Program-made: the position numbers and the translations under genes
In this document: positions 36,625 to 48,729 of the stretch, one piece after another
How the letters are laid out: each line of letters opens with the position of its first letter
Numbering within the stretch: position 1 is the first letter of the stretch
Notes under the pieces: model-generated
Databases searched by the model: none
The model's input: the letters and a program-made list of their open reading frames with translations, nothing else
Told to the model about the DNA's origin: nothing
NCBI RefSeq assembly: GCF_000247815.1
Contig: NC_021685.1
Coordinates: 14,311,915 to 14,375,914 of the forward strand
DNA length: 64,000 nucleotides
DNA from: Ficedula albicollis
Taxonomy: Eukaryota; Chordata; Aves; Passeriformes; Muscicapidae
Direction: 5' to 3'

Positions 36625-36777
36625 GAATATGAGACTAGCTGCAGTTACTTAAGTAGCATAAAAGCTGCTTGAGTTATTCACAAGAATTCATTCAAAACTA
36701 AGAATATGAGACTAGCTGCAGTTACTTAAGTAACATAAAAGCTGCTTGACTTATTCACAAGAATTCATTCAAAACTG
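36624..36777. repeat. Second two-copy tandem duplication, period 77 bp, directly adjoining the previous one
   Basis: Copies at 36624-36700 and 36701-36777 start AGAATATGAGACTAGCTGCA. Visible differences are AAGTAGCAT versus AAGTAACAT and TTGAGTT versus TTGACTT. The sequence is unrelated to the 114-bp unit that ends at the same point. Confidence 0.97.
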
Positions 36778-38565
36778 GAATAAAGTTTTCAGTCCAAGTA
36801 ATTTTAAGAATTTAGGTCAGGCCCCAAAGGGCAGAAGTTCATTTAGGAATGGGCCATTACAGAATAGGCATGAATAAGAGGCCTCTTCAGACTACAAGTC
36901 TTAATGATAAACCAAGGGCCTCCAAGTTTTCAAAGCACATAATAAATTTAAGGACCAAGCAGCAATTAATGTGAAGTTTGTTTCAGTAATGACATGACCC
37001 AGATGGACCAGTTACCCTAAACACATAAGTCAAAGGTATTATTTATCAGATTATGTACGCAAATATCATCATGTGAAGGCACTATGGTCCTGCCATGGTG
37101 AGGCAGGTGGCAGCACTGAAGGGAACCTGAATGGGCACTGCCTCTGCTTGTCCCCCCACAATTCACTTCCAGAGTTTCATTCTTGCAATCAACCTGCATT
37201 AAGGGACACCTTTCAGTGCAGAGTTGAGCTTTAAGTTCCCAAATCTATTCAAAACCAATACTTAAAATGAAATTGTCTTTTTTTTTTTTTAATGGAACCA
37301 AGCTATGTTTTCTCCCTCCCTTCCTTTCATAAATGTCAAAACAAAACCCAGTTGGTTTACTCATTTACAATAGAGAGGCTTTCACCATGGAAAAACATTG
37401 CATAGCTATGGTTCAAGGGTAGGTCATTATCTATGTAGTCGTGAGATCCAGATACAAAAGGCTTCATAAGGCTTTTGTTACCATAGCAAAAAAGCTGCAA
37501 ATGCAAGAAATTAAACTCTTCCTGAGTGCATTTCCCTGAAATTAGCAATGACAGCTGCCCATGTATCACAGAAAGCAGAAAAACACACAGCTAATCTGCA
37601 AATATAATTACAAAATTTTTGTAATATTTAAATGTGAAGCTTAAACTATAATGAGCTAATGAATCAAATTAATTTCAGATTGCTAGGTATAACAGACCCA
37701 CTCAATTTATTTCTAATTGCTCTATCAAAGTTTTTTACTCTGAAATGAACATCAAAGTGTGTCATCCAGGCCTGAGCACTTTGCAGGTCTGCATTTCTCA
37801 GATACCTCAAAGTTAAAGCATTCCTCATAAACACTTCTCTATAAATCATAGTGCTTCATATAAAATAGCCACAGAGGATTAACTTACATGTCAATTACTG
37901 TAGTTCTTCAAAATGCTAGTTTGGTGATGGACTAATAAACTTAATCATTTTTAAAATCTGATTACTTTGAAAACATAGTATCAAGTATATATGCAACAGC
38001 AAAAACTTTTGTCCCTGTAGCAAACTCTCAAAAAATTCCCGATCAACCTAGAGTCTCATTTTCCAGAGTAAATCTGCCCACTGGGCTCATGGTAAAGACT
38101 AAACCTAAAATAATATTACAAATGGCTCCACCGAGCTTCCAGCAAATTATGAGTTTTATAGGTGTAAGGGGAAAGGAAGTTCTATGGTAACACTAAAATG
38201 ACTGGTGCAAAACACTATAAAGCTTCCTGCTGCTTGATAAAGAAGTGCTCCATATTTATGAGGCAAAAAAGGTGTGTGAAAATCTGTATAAAACAATGGA
38301 AATGGTTTCTCTAAGTAGTTGTACAAACTTAGATGTGCATTTCTTAAATCTGTTACAGGCTAATAAAAACTAAAAGCCTCCAAATTCCTTCCTACCTTTG
38401 TTCTTACATGCGCAAGATGAGCACTATGAGAAATGCAGCACCTCTTGTACAGTTTGTAGGCTCTAATACAGAGCTCCAGCTTTAAACTTAGAAGGAAAGT
38501 TTGCCCAAAACCTCTCGTATGAGCAAAACTGAACCTGCTTTCATAGTCAAATGGTGACTATTCCT
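36778..38565. other. AT-rich non-coding stretch, no gene recognised
   Basis: This is unique sequence with a T-run near 37279-37290. Short frames on both strands are unremarkable, and nothing else is supported. Confidence 0.55.
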
Positions 38566-38881
38566 TGTCTTGGTTTGAAAAACAGGTGTGTCTGCTAGGG
38601 AAAGCAGAGCCCTCTATTGAAACGGAAAAAGGAAATCTCCTCCCTCTGAATTAGTGTAATTTTGAAATCAAGGGGCTCTCAGGCAAAGATATGGAGATAG
38701 GAATAACAGTTTCTTACTAGTATGTATAACAAGGCCAACAAAACAATGAGACTATGGAGTTAATAACAAACATTACAGGAGCTCAGTCCCAGCCCTGGCT
38801 GTGGCTCTTTCCCTGTGCTGCAGTTCCCGTCAGAGCCAGCAGGGGCGCTGGGGGCTCCCAGCCGGCAGTGATTCCCCTGTG

Positions 38882-38895
38882 CCTGCAGGGGGCGC
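38882..38895 (+). promoter_or_regulatory. CTCF-like core, first of a tandem series
   Basis: CCTGCAGGGGGCGC matches the vertebrate CTCF core CCASYAGRKGGCRS at 13 of 14 positions (T instead of A at position 3). Same-orientation copies recur at 38929, 38976, 39023, 39070, 39117 (GC instead of CC), 40031 and 40078. Motif similarity is seen; CTCF binding is inference and would depend on methylation of the central CpG. Confidence 0.4.
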
Positions 38896-39160
38896 TGTGA
38901 GCAGGGCGGGTGCAGTGATTCCCCTGTGCCTGCAGGGGGCGCTGTGAGCAGGGCGGGTGCAGTGATTCCCCTGTGCCTGCAGGGGGCGCTGTGAGCAGGG
39001 CGGGTGCAGTGATTCCCCTGTGCCTGCAGGGGGCGCTGTGAGCAGGGCGGGTGCAGTGATTCCCCTGTGCCTGCAGGGGGCGCTGTGAGCAGGGCGGGTG
39101 CAGTGATTCCCCTGTGGCTGCAGGGGGCGCTGTGAGCAGGGCATGTGCAGTGATTCTCCC

Positions 39161-40032
<872 letters not shown>

Positions 40033-40094
40033 TGCAGGGGGCGCTGTGAGCAGGGCGGGTGCAGTGATTCACCTGTGCCTGCAGGGGGCGCTGT

Positions 40095-40400
40095 GAGCAT
40101 CTGCCCTCCCACTCTCCTTTTACCCATTTCTAATCTCATGGTGACCCTCTCCCTCTGAGAGAAACTTCCAAACCCAGAGAGGTTCCCCCTACCCCATCTC
40201 AAGGACCTAGCCCTCACTGCTTCTTAGCGTGTCAATGGGAAAAGTTTGAGCATCTGCCCTCCCACTCTCCTTTTACCCATTTCTAATCTCATGGTGACCC
40301 TCTCCCTCTGAGAGAAACTTCCAAACCCAGAGAGGTTCCCCCTACCCCATCTCAAGGACCTAGCCCTCACTGCTTCTTAGCGTGTCAATGAGAAAAGTTC
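40095..40400. repeat. Two-copy tandem duplication, period 153 bp, in the LTR end
   Basis: Copies at 40095-40247 and 40248-40400 start GAGCATCTGCCCTCCCACTC and end AAAAGTT. The only clear differences are AATGGGA versus AATGAGA and the last base. It lies at what would be the 5' (U3) end of the minus-strand LTR. Confidence 0.97.
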
Positions 40401-40404
40401 CACA

Positions 40405-43400
40405 GGCAAAGCAGAAAAGGAAAAAAAAAACAAAAAACCAACCCTTTAAGCCATAATTGACCACTACCCAGAGGATAGTTGATTAAAGTTCTTGGGAATG
40501 AAAATTTTACACTTGTCCTTTGAAAGAAGTCATCTCCTTACAACCACACTTTTTAAAATTGGACTCCATGGAGAATTCTAGTTCTGCAGCAGTTTAGTGG
40601 CAACCTAAGCAAGCTGGGTCCAATTATACAGCTTTGAAGGCGACTATCTGGTATGTCTATTCTTTAAGTTGTTTTTTAACATGTCAACAATTTTGCAGAA
40701 ATCTGATCAGCAGACCTGCAAAGGAAATATCCTCACTCTCTAATAAAGATTTATGATGTTGAGTTCTCATAAGTCAATACATGATGAAAAATAATCTTAT
40801 TAAGCAAAGATTTTAATCTTTTTTCTTATTGTGATGAATTATCAGTATCATGCTTTATCAATCATACAATAGAGTTGATGAGAGCTTTTGTGCTGTACCC
40901 AAGATTTAGCCTTAATAAATAGCTATTAATATCCCCTATTAAAAATGACCATATAAAGGGATGCCCTCCCAATTTTGCACGCTGATGAAGAATAAATGCC
41001 TTGCAACTAAGAGCTGCTCAGTGCTAATTCAACCATTGCTAGTTCCATTTGCAGTAATCTCATCCTTCAAACACTGGCAGTGATTACTGCCTGACAAATG
41101 TTATGCTTACCAGTGGGTTTGTTTGGGGACTTCATGCATCCTTTTGCAAATCAAAAAATTGGTTGCAAATCAAAATTTGGTTTAAGCAAACCAAAAAAAG
41201 GAAAACAGAAAAATAACTAACTCTTGGACAAAAACATAATATTTCAGGCCACTTTGAAGATTCACCTTATTCACACTGCATGACCATCCACACTGTGTAT
41301 GCAGAAACCAGCATGTGGCAAGTACCGTCCATCTGAACCAGCAGGTATGACTTTTTATAAATATTTTTAAGCCTAGGTTTCAGTTTCACATTTTACACTT
41401 ACAGTTCATTGCTACTTGTCTACCAGATTTTGTACAGTTCCTTCATTTTTAAAACAGTATTGACAAAGTTATTAAAACAATATCCATCTTGTTAAACAAC
41501 TAACCAATTGACTGAAATGATAGGTTCCTATTTCTCATATATCAGAAGTCAGAGGTAAGACAGGCTTAAGGAATACAGCTGCAGACCTGCAAACATTAAG
41601 CCTTGTGAAGAGTAATGAATTAACAAAATATTCTTTGGTGTTACTTATCACAGAGCTACAGCACATTGACTCAAGAAGTGGGAAAATATCCTGGCACTTA
41701 AACAAGTATAGTAAAAATCATTGATTTCCAATCTCTATATTACAAGTGACAGAATAAAGGCAGAGTATGACACAAAAATAAGAAAAAGTTCACGATTTCA
41801 GAATGAAGCTGTACCACAACTCCACATTCCTAGCAACATACATCCACTGGGTTAAGATTGTGATAGAAGATAGTAGAGGAAAAATCAAGTGACTGGATGG
41901 TCAAGGGGTATTTGCAATTGGCTCTTGCCAATACTCAGGGCTGAAAAACTGCACAAAACTGGCTTCTGTCTAACTGCAAGAGAGTGTCACAGAGTAGTGC
42001 CTAGAGATTTCACTGCTATCTGCTTCTGGCTCTTTGTTACAGACACTGCGTTTCTTCTACCAAGAATAAAAATTATGTGAAGAGCTTTTGCTTGTTTTTT
42101 TCGTTTTATTCTATTTTATTTTTAAAAAGCTATTTCCTTTTCATTGAACAAATATTAACAGAGAATTACTTGCACCTGTGGATTTTGAAGAAAGACCAAC
42201 TTGGCAGATCATGCCACTTGAAGTGAACTAAAACTTGACTGAAGCAGCTGTCTACAGCACAGTCAAATTCCTAATAATCCAAAGTTCCAGATCTCATAGG
42301 GTTGTAGTAACAAGAAATTCCTATCAAGAGTATGTGTGTTTCCATCAAGGCTGAAATCGACGGCAATGAAATGTTGCCTTTGCACTTGCTTTGATTTCAG
42401 CCTTACATCCCCTTGGTTTGGATGCTTCAAGTTGCAGCAGTGCAACTACTAACTCTTGCTGCCTGCAGATATTATACATAATAAAAACAAACCAGGAAAA
42501 GTAAAGATTAATTCCTTACTACAACATGTTTCTGCCAACATCACGTCTCCTGGAAGGGAGCCTTCTGCTCTTTAGGATGCATCTCACATTTTGTCAATGT
42601 AACTCCTGGGGATTAAAAAATGCTTAGGACAGAAGTAGTGGACATAGCTAATCTTATAATAACTGAATTTATTGGGCAAAAAGTGGCTTTTCCAGAGAAA
42701 TCACCTAAAAAGTGAAAATAAAACTAGATATCTCTATAAAGAGAGAAGTATAGAGTTGTATTTAGTGTAATTAGCATCACAGTCTCTCCCAAGCATTTAA
42801 ATGATCACAAGCCAAGCACAAAAGCAATAAACAAACCACCAAGTATTCATTTAACTTTCCACAAGAGTTCTGATCTCAAGCAATAAAAGCGTTTTGCTTA
42901 CAAAGACTCTTGCTATCAAACCTTGCAATATTTATATGCACTAAATGGATAAGAAATCACATATCAATTTAATGTTTTTTTCTTTAAACAACCCAAAACA
43001 ACAAATACAACAGTTAAGATTCAAAGAAACAATTCCTTTGATAGTGTATTTTACCATCTCTTTGTTTGAGGCTCAGCATTCATACCTTAGCTAACAGCCA
43101 AAGCAAGAAAATGATACTTGCTCAGCCACAAAGAAATCTGTTGCCATGGGAAACCCAAAGATATCAACTCAGGAATTGATAGCAGGAGTAAATGAAAACC
43201 CACTTTTAAGACATACAAAGAAAGTCCAAATCAACACACAGGGCTATGCAGCAATTGTGATTTAATCCTAATTTAGGCAAGGGTGTGACTTTTGATGATG
43301 GAAGCTGTATCTGCAATTGACACTTTTTTGTTTTAATTGAGTATCCTTCAGAGACTCCCCTGTTCTGCCAGCCTAGAGTGACATAAATAGACCTGCATGT

Positions 43401-44503
43401 TCACCCCAGTGTACATTTTTCCATGAAATGGCTTTCCCACAGGTCCCAGGGTGCTCCAAATAGACAGGAAAATAATAATTGAGAACAAACCCATCCTTGT
43501 ATAGAATATTATGTTAAACTCCTTTTTAAGATCTAACACTTACAAGTTACTTCTAGAAAACCTAGACTCTCCCCTCAGACAGAATTCAAGTATGAACTCC
43601 TAAGCACTCACCAACTGATAAAAGCTCATTTCAAGTGATTTATAACTCACTTCAAAAATTTGTTGTAGGCGTTAACTTGAGCAAAAGTAATTTCAACAAA
43701 ATTTTGCTGACAAAGCACCAAAGTTAAATAATTTTTAACTTGCTAATGACAAGTGAGATGGAATACACTCATATCAGTATAATAGCTTCATAATATACTC
43801 AATATCCAGAGGATTAAAACTTTGTTATTAATCAATAAACCATCAGCTATGGTATCGTATTGGTATTTGAATTTCTACTAAAATTTCTGAGTGGAACAAA
43901 AGCTTAGGATGTTCTGTGCAGCTTTGAAAAAAATTAATGCATTGATTAATGAAAAAAAATGCAGCAGCAAAGTGCTTTGCTTCAGTCTGAGTTCAGACTT
44001 TAAGGTATCTCAGAAAATACAATCTCAGTAAGTAAAAGCATAAAGAATGTAACTGGTGAGAACAAGATCATTATTCAGTGCTGCAATTAGGATGAGTCAA
44101 ATACTCTTAGCTCATTTCAGATCAGGATGTATTTTTCTAGCACTATAATTCATCTTCCTCATAGAAGTTGTGCCTCAGCTCTCATACAGTCTTTGCCAAA
44201 TTAAAAAAAAATAATGATACCTTCTGAAATTAAATTCCAATTTCATGCTATGTTTTTCCGTGTTCTTGACTTACTGTCTCTGTCATCTAAAGGTAGAGGC
44301 TTAGGAGCATTGTCTTGGCATTGGCTGCTGCTCAGACCAGCAAGTGGGTCATAAAACTCTCAGCTGAGATTTTGTTTACTTGTTTAGCTCACAGTTTCAA
44401 GGGTCCATAGCATGTACATAAATACTTTAATGTGTCACTCTGTAGAGGTTGCTCATGAGACAATAACCCAGATACTAAATATTTATCTTAACACTATTAG
44501 TAA
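40405..44503. other. AT-rich non-coding stretch with one candidate regulatory patch
   Basis: No gene is recognised. The patch 40965-41130 (GCACGCTGATGAAG, CAGTGCTAATTCAACC, TTTGCAGTAATCTCATCC, GGCAGTGATTACTGCC) is motif-rich and could be regulatory; the last string is an imperfect inverted repeat. A short direct repeat TTGCAAATCAAAA lies at 41144 and 41163. The remainder is AT-rich unique sequence. Confidence 0.5.
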
Positions 44504-46688
44504 CTAGACAGTAATTTAGACCCTTATTGTGGCAGTCCTCCAATACTGTTCTTTAGCTCAAAAAGAAAACACAAGCACTCGCTGTGACACTCACCCACCC
44601 TGTTTAACGACCAGAGAACAAATCCGTAGGTTCCTTATTCACCTGGGCTCTGTGGCATGTTTAGACCAACAACCCCTGCCATTAGTAAGATGGCAAAAAA
44701 TGTTAAGATTAGGTAGAACTTGCTCTTTCAAGAAAACCGTACCCTGCAAGACAGGTTTTCACAGGAACAAATTTACAATCGAGACCACTTTGATTTCTAC
44801 TTGTTTGCAGAAGTCACCAAGTGTTACATTCTCCCTAAGCCCAAGTGTTACGTTCTCCCTAAGCAGAATCTCTCCCCTGGGAGGAGCAGAGTCACTGTAG
44901 CACAAGCATTGAAGTTGCCTCATCTTGTGATAAATAAAGAACATGCATTGAGGGGTTGCCCCAAGCAAAGTGACAGTGAGTGTGCAAAAGCTGAAATCCT
45001 TGAGCATCCTGTCTAACGAACCCATTTTCAGGTCTGCCCTGTAATGGCATGCTGGCTGGTAGATGAAAAGTTTTGCTTGCAGCTTGCATTTCAAAACGTG
45101 TCCAAATAATCTACTTGACAGATAATGAAACCTCTTGCAATTACCTTTAGCTTGAAGCAGAGTTCTTCAGCTATCATTTTCGTATTGATTTGTGATGAAG
45201 TTAATTACGTTTTCCTGCAAGCTGGAACCCACAGCCAAAACCCAAGCCTAATCAAACCAACTGGGACTAAGATCGTGGTAAAAGAACCCTTAAAATACAG
45301 AAGAGAATAAAATGACTCCGAGTCTTTGAGAGAGTGACTTGGCTCCCTGTGGGGGATAAGGGTTAAATCTCATCACAAACAGCCAGAAGCCCTTGCAGTC
45401 CACTAACAAGGGTGGGGGATTACCAGGAGCTCCACATCTGTTATTGACAATGCTGATGAGCCTAATTGGTAACACACAGCTGATCCCCCTGAAGCAGCAG
45501 GGAAGAGAAACAAATAAAGAGCGCAAAGGTGGGTAAGACAGTTTGAGCAATGCCTACCCAGAGTGGCAGGGAAGAGAAACAAATAAAGAGCGCAAAGGTG
45601 GGTAAGACAGTCTGAGCAATGCCTACCCAGAGTGGCTCTGGATAAGCTAGACAGTAATTTAGACCCTTATTGTGGCAGTCCTCCAATACTGTTCTTTAGC
45701 TCAAAAAGAAAACACAAGCACTCGCTGTGACACTCACCCACCCTGTTTAACGACCAGAGAACAAATCCGTAGGTTCCTTATTCACCTGGGCTCTGTGGCA
45801 TGTTTAGACCAACAACCCCTGCCATTAGTAAGATGGCAAAAAATGTTAAGATTAGGTAGAACTTGCTCTTTCAAGAAAACCGTACCCTGCAAGACAGGTT
45901 TTCACAGGAACAAATTTACAATCGAGACCACTTTGATTTCTACTTGTTTGCAGAAGTCACCAAGTGTTACATTCTCCCTAAGCAGAATCTCTCCCCTGGG
46001 AGGAGCAGAGTCACAAGCATTGAAGTTGCCTCATCTTGTGATAAATAAAGAACATGCATTGAGGGGTTGCCCCAAGCAAAGTGACAGTGAGTGTGCAAAA
46101 GCTGAAATCCTTGAGCATCCTGTCTAACGAACCCATTTTCAGGTCTGCCCTGTAATGGCATGCTGGCTGGTAGATGAAAAGTTTTGCTTGCAGCTTGCAT
46201 TTCAAAACGTGTCCAAATAATCTACTTGACAGATAATGAAACCTCTTGCAATTACCTTTAGCTTGAAGCAGAGTTCTTCAGCTATCATTTTCGTATTGAT
46301 TTGTGATGAAGTTAATTACGTTTTCCTGCAAGCTGGAACCCACAGCCAAAACCCAAGCCTAATCAAACCAACTGGGACTAAGATCGTGGTAAAAGAACCC
46401 TTAAAATACAGAAGAGAATAAAATGACTCCGAGTCTTTGAGAGAGTGACTTGGCTCCCTGTGGGGGATAAGGGTTAAATCTCATCACAAACAGCCAGAAG
46501 CCCTTGCAGTCCACTAACAAGGGTGGGGGATTACCAGGAGCTCCACATCTGTTATTGACAATGCTGATGAGCCTAATTGGTAACACACAGCTGATCCCCC
46601 TGAAGCAGCAGGGAAGAGAAACAAATAAAGAGCGCAAAGGTGGGTAAGACAGTCTGAGCAATGCCTACCCAGAGTGGCTCTGGATAAG
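44504..46688. repeat. Tandem duplication of a 1.1-kb segment
   Basis: Copy 1 (44504-45646, 1143 bp) and copy 2 (45647-46688, 1042 bp) are nearly identical wherever I compared them. They differ mainly by three insertions in copy 1: a 24-bp duplication at 44817-44864, eight bases near 44894, and a 69-bp duplication at 45498-45635. The junction has CT microhomology. The unit starts CTAGACAGTAATTTAGACCC and ends GAGTGGCTCTGGATAAG. It contains TGTGGCAGTCC near its start and AAATAAAG followed by a CpG-containing tail near its end, which is vaguely LTR-like, but I cannot assign it. No coding gene is present; the parallel open frames in both copies simply reflect the duplication. Confidence 0.97.
45498..45635. 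repeat. Nested two-copy tandem duplication, period 69 bp
   Basis: Copies at 45498-45566 and 45567-45635 start CAGGGAAGAGAAACAAATAA and end CCTACCCAGAGTGG, differing by one visible transition (GTTTGAG versus GTCTGAG). The second large copy has only a single unit, of the GTCTGAG type. Confidence 0.95.
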
Positions 46689-46706
46689 CTGCTCTTGCAG
46701 CTTATC
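46683..46706. repeat. Perfect 10-bp hairpin at the duplication edge
   Basis: GATAAGCTGC (46683-46692), loop TCTT, GCAGCTTATC (46697-46706). The 1.1-kb duplicated segment ends inside the left arm, so the hairpin exists only at the distal edge and not at the internal junction. Confidence 0.92.
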
Positions 46707-48581
46707 TTACCCTGGAGCTCACCAGCCCCTCCAGCAGGAAAGCATCCGAGGCTGGGGGGCTGCTGCAGGTTCAGCACCAAAGCAGAAATGAAGTTCTGGC
46801 AATCAAAGAACAGATGTACACAAACAATAAGCATGACAGCAAGACTTGTCCAGGAAGGCACCTCTGGTAGAAGAAACATTCTCTACCTGCCCCCAACAAA
46901 ATAATCTGCTAAAGAATTACAGTTCTGACTTCTCAGCAAAATCCTGGAGTCTGTGACACCACTTTTTGTATTACGTTTATTATTACAATATTTGTTTAAA
47001 CAAAAAAGAATTACCTGATTTTACATTTAATTTCTGATCTATTTTGGATATATTCTAACAGTTAAACTATGCTCAAAGCAGGATATTCTTGCTCATTACC
47101 AAAATATTACCCCCTTCAAGCATAAATTGGCTTTGAATAGGACTTACTCTCTGCAGTTCAATGGGCAAGTTGTTACAGCATTAAAGAAGCCATCTCAAGG
47201 AGCAAATAAAAATCATATCATCAGGCCTAATATAAAACTGCATACAAGCCAGGTTCCCAAACTGACCTTTGCTCTTTTATTGTCACTCACAAAATACAGG
47301 TTGCTGTCTAAGGAATTTTATTAAAAAGGTGTCCCCTTACATGCACTACTCTACAAAACTGTATTCCCTTCTTTCAAGCCTCTTTCCCCAGCAAGATCCC
47401 AGCTGCCAAGACATGCTGTTGAAGTCCACGAACAACTCTTAATTAAAATACAATTAGAATGCTGATGTCACCACATGCCAGAAATATGCCAAAAGGAGAG
47501 CGAAAGTGTGCAATTAGTGAGCAACTGCAGCTACAGAGAGCCCTCAGAAAGAGCAAAGCCAGGTGGAAGGCATGAGCCCACCCTGAGCACAGCTCCCTTT
47601 TGCACTCTCAGACTGGCTCTGGCCACCAGTGACACCCACGGTGACCTCAGTTTTCTAATTGGTTGTAATGTGTTTGAAAGTCATTGCAAGGACTCTCTGG
47701 AGACTTTTTTTGGCTTTTCATTAACTTGTGAGATCAATACATTCTCTCTGTACTAAGAGAATAAAAGGAACATATTAGGACAAGCTAAACCAGCTTTGAA
47801 ACATTCTTGGGTTTTTCCCAGCCTTGATACGTACCAAGTTACATCTGTTCTGGAACAGTCTCTGTCATTTAATTTACTCCCCTTTTGACTAAAGGTAGCC
47901 ATTAGAAAGAAGAGTCAGGATTTTGGTATCATAACCCACCTTAATATTGACAACTATAAAAATCGATCCAAACACTATTATAGACAGTTTGCCCAGACAT
48001 CCACCTCAGTTGAAGTCACAAAGAGTGTAGCAAGAGTACAATGATTCATCTTTCTTCAGCAATCAATGAAATTATTAAGCAATGATACCATTTTGTGTTA
48101 CCATGAAATTTCAAGATGACTACCTGCTTAGAAATTATAAAAAATATCCACATTAGGAAAGGTAGGTGTATTAAATGTGCCTTTCTCCAAGGGTTATCAA
48201 GAGCTAATAAGGAAATGATTCAAAAAGGGGTCTATGACTGAACATGCATTCTGGCAGATCCTTCGATTCTTTCCAGTCTTCTTTTTATACAAGCTTCTCT
48301 CATTCAAAAGTTTATTCACAAATTTTGTGAATTCATAACCAATACTCTTCTAGATGGCATTTGTCAACACATCTCAGAGTGCTGAACTGCTACAAGATCT
48401 GTTTCACCATTTGGGATTAGGAATGCCTTATCCCAAACACCTCAAAAACCCCCATATCAAACTTAGAAATGTATTTAATACACAGCTGATGTTTTTTTCA
48501 CTTCATATTGAAGGGAGTTACTTCTGTGAAACAAACACAAAATTATTTTTCCTTGATTAGATTATTTTCCTTGATTTCCAG
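46707..48581. other. Non-coding stretch with a candidate regulatory patch
   Basis: The patch 47440-47760 combines ACAATTAGAATGCTGATGTC, GTGCAATTAGTGAGCAACTG and TTTTCTAATTGGTTGTAATG (homeodomain and CCAAT-like cores) with a GC-richer centre and could be an enhancer. A near-palindrome with 9-bp arms, ATTCACAAA/TTTGTGAAT, lies at 48314-48332. No gene is recognised. Confidence 0.45.
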
Positions 48582-48729
48582 AATTAACAGAGCACTTGGA
48601 GTGTTTGCTGAAAGGTGTCTGCAAGCTTTGGTCCAGTACCCATACCATGAGCCTGATGTCCAGCTGCAAGTGTTCCTCAGATTCCACATGGAGCTTTGCA
48701 TGCCTCTAAAGTCCACAAGCCCTGTCCAG
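48582..48729 (+). CDS. Candidate internal coding exon of an unidentified gene
   Basis: A 148-bp segment is bounded by a good acceptor (TTATTTTCCTTGATTTCCAG, AG at 48580-48581) and a consensus donor (GTCCAG/GTACAT). The frame that treats the first base as a third codon position is open throughout and enters the donor at a codon boundary (phase 2 in, phase 0 out). The translation is a mixed helical-looking sequence (for example LGVFAERCLQALVQY and LQVFLRFHMELCMPL) with codon choice unlike surrounding AT-rich DNA (CTG, CAG, GTG, GAG, TTC). It could be one exon of a large HEAT/ARM-like or other helical protein. I do not recognise the family, and the opposite strand is also open here, so chance or a pseudogene remains possible. 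Confidence 0.35.

Noticed and set aside
38868..39149. Regular repeats that might suggest a CRISPR array
   Set aside because: The 47-bp units are directly adjacent and lack unique spacers. The context is a vertebrate LTR minisatellite.
44529..46127. Parallel 123- and 151-codon frames in the two copies of the 1.1-kb duplication
   Set aside because: Their similarity only reflects the DNA duplication. The frame is broken by the 24-bp and 8-bp differences and resembles no protein.
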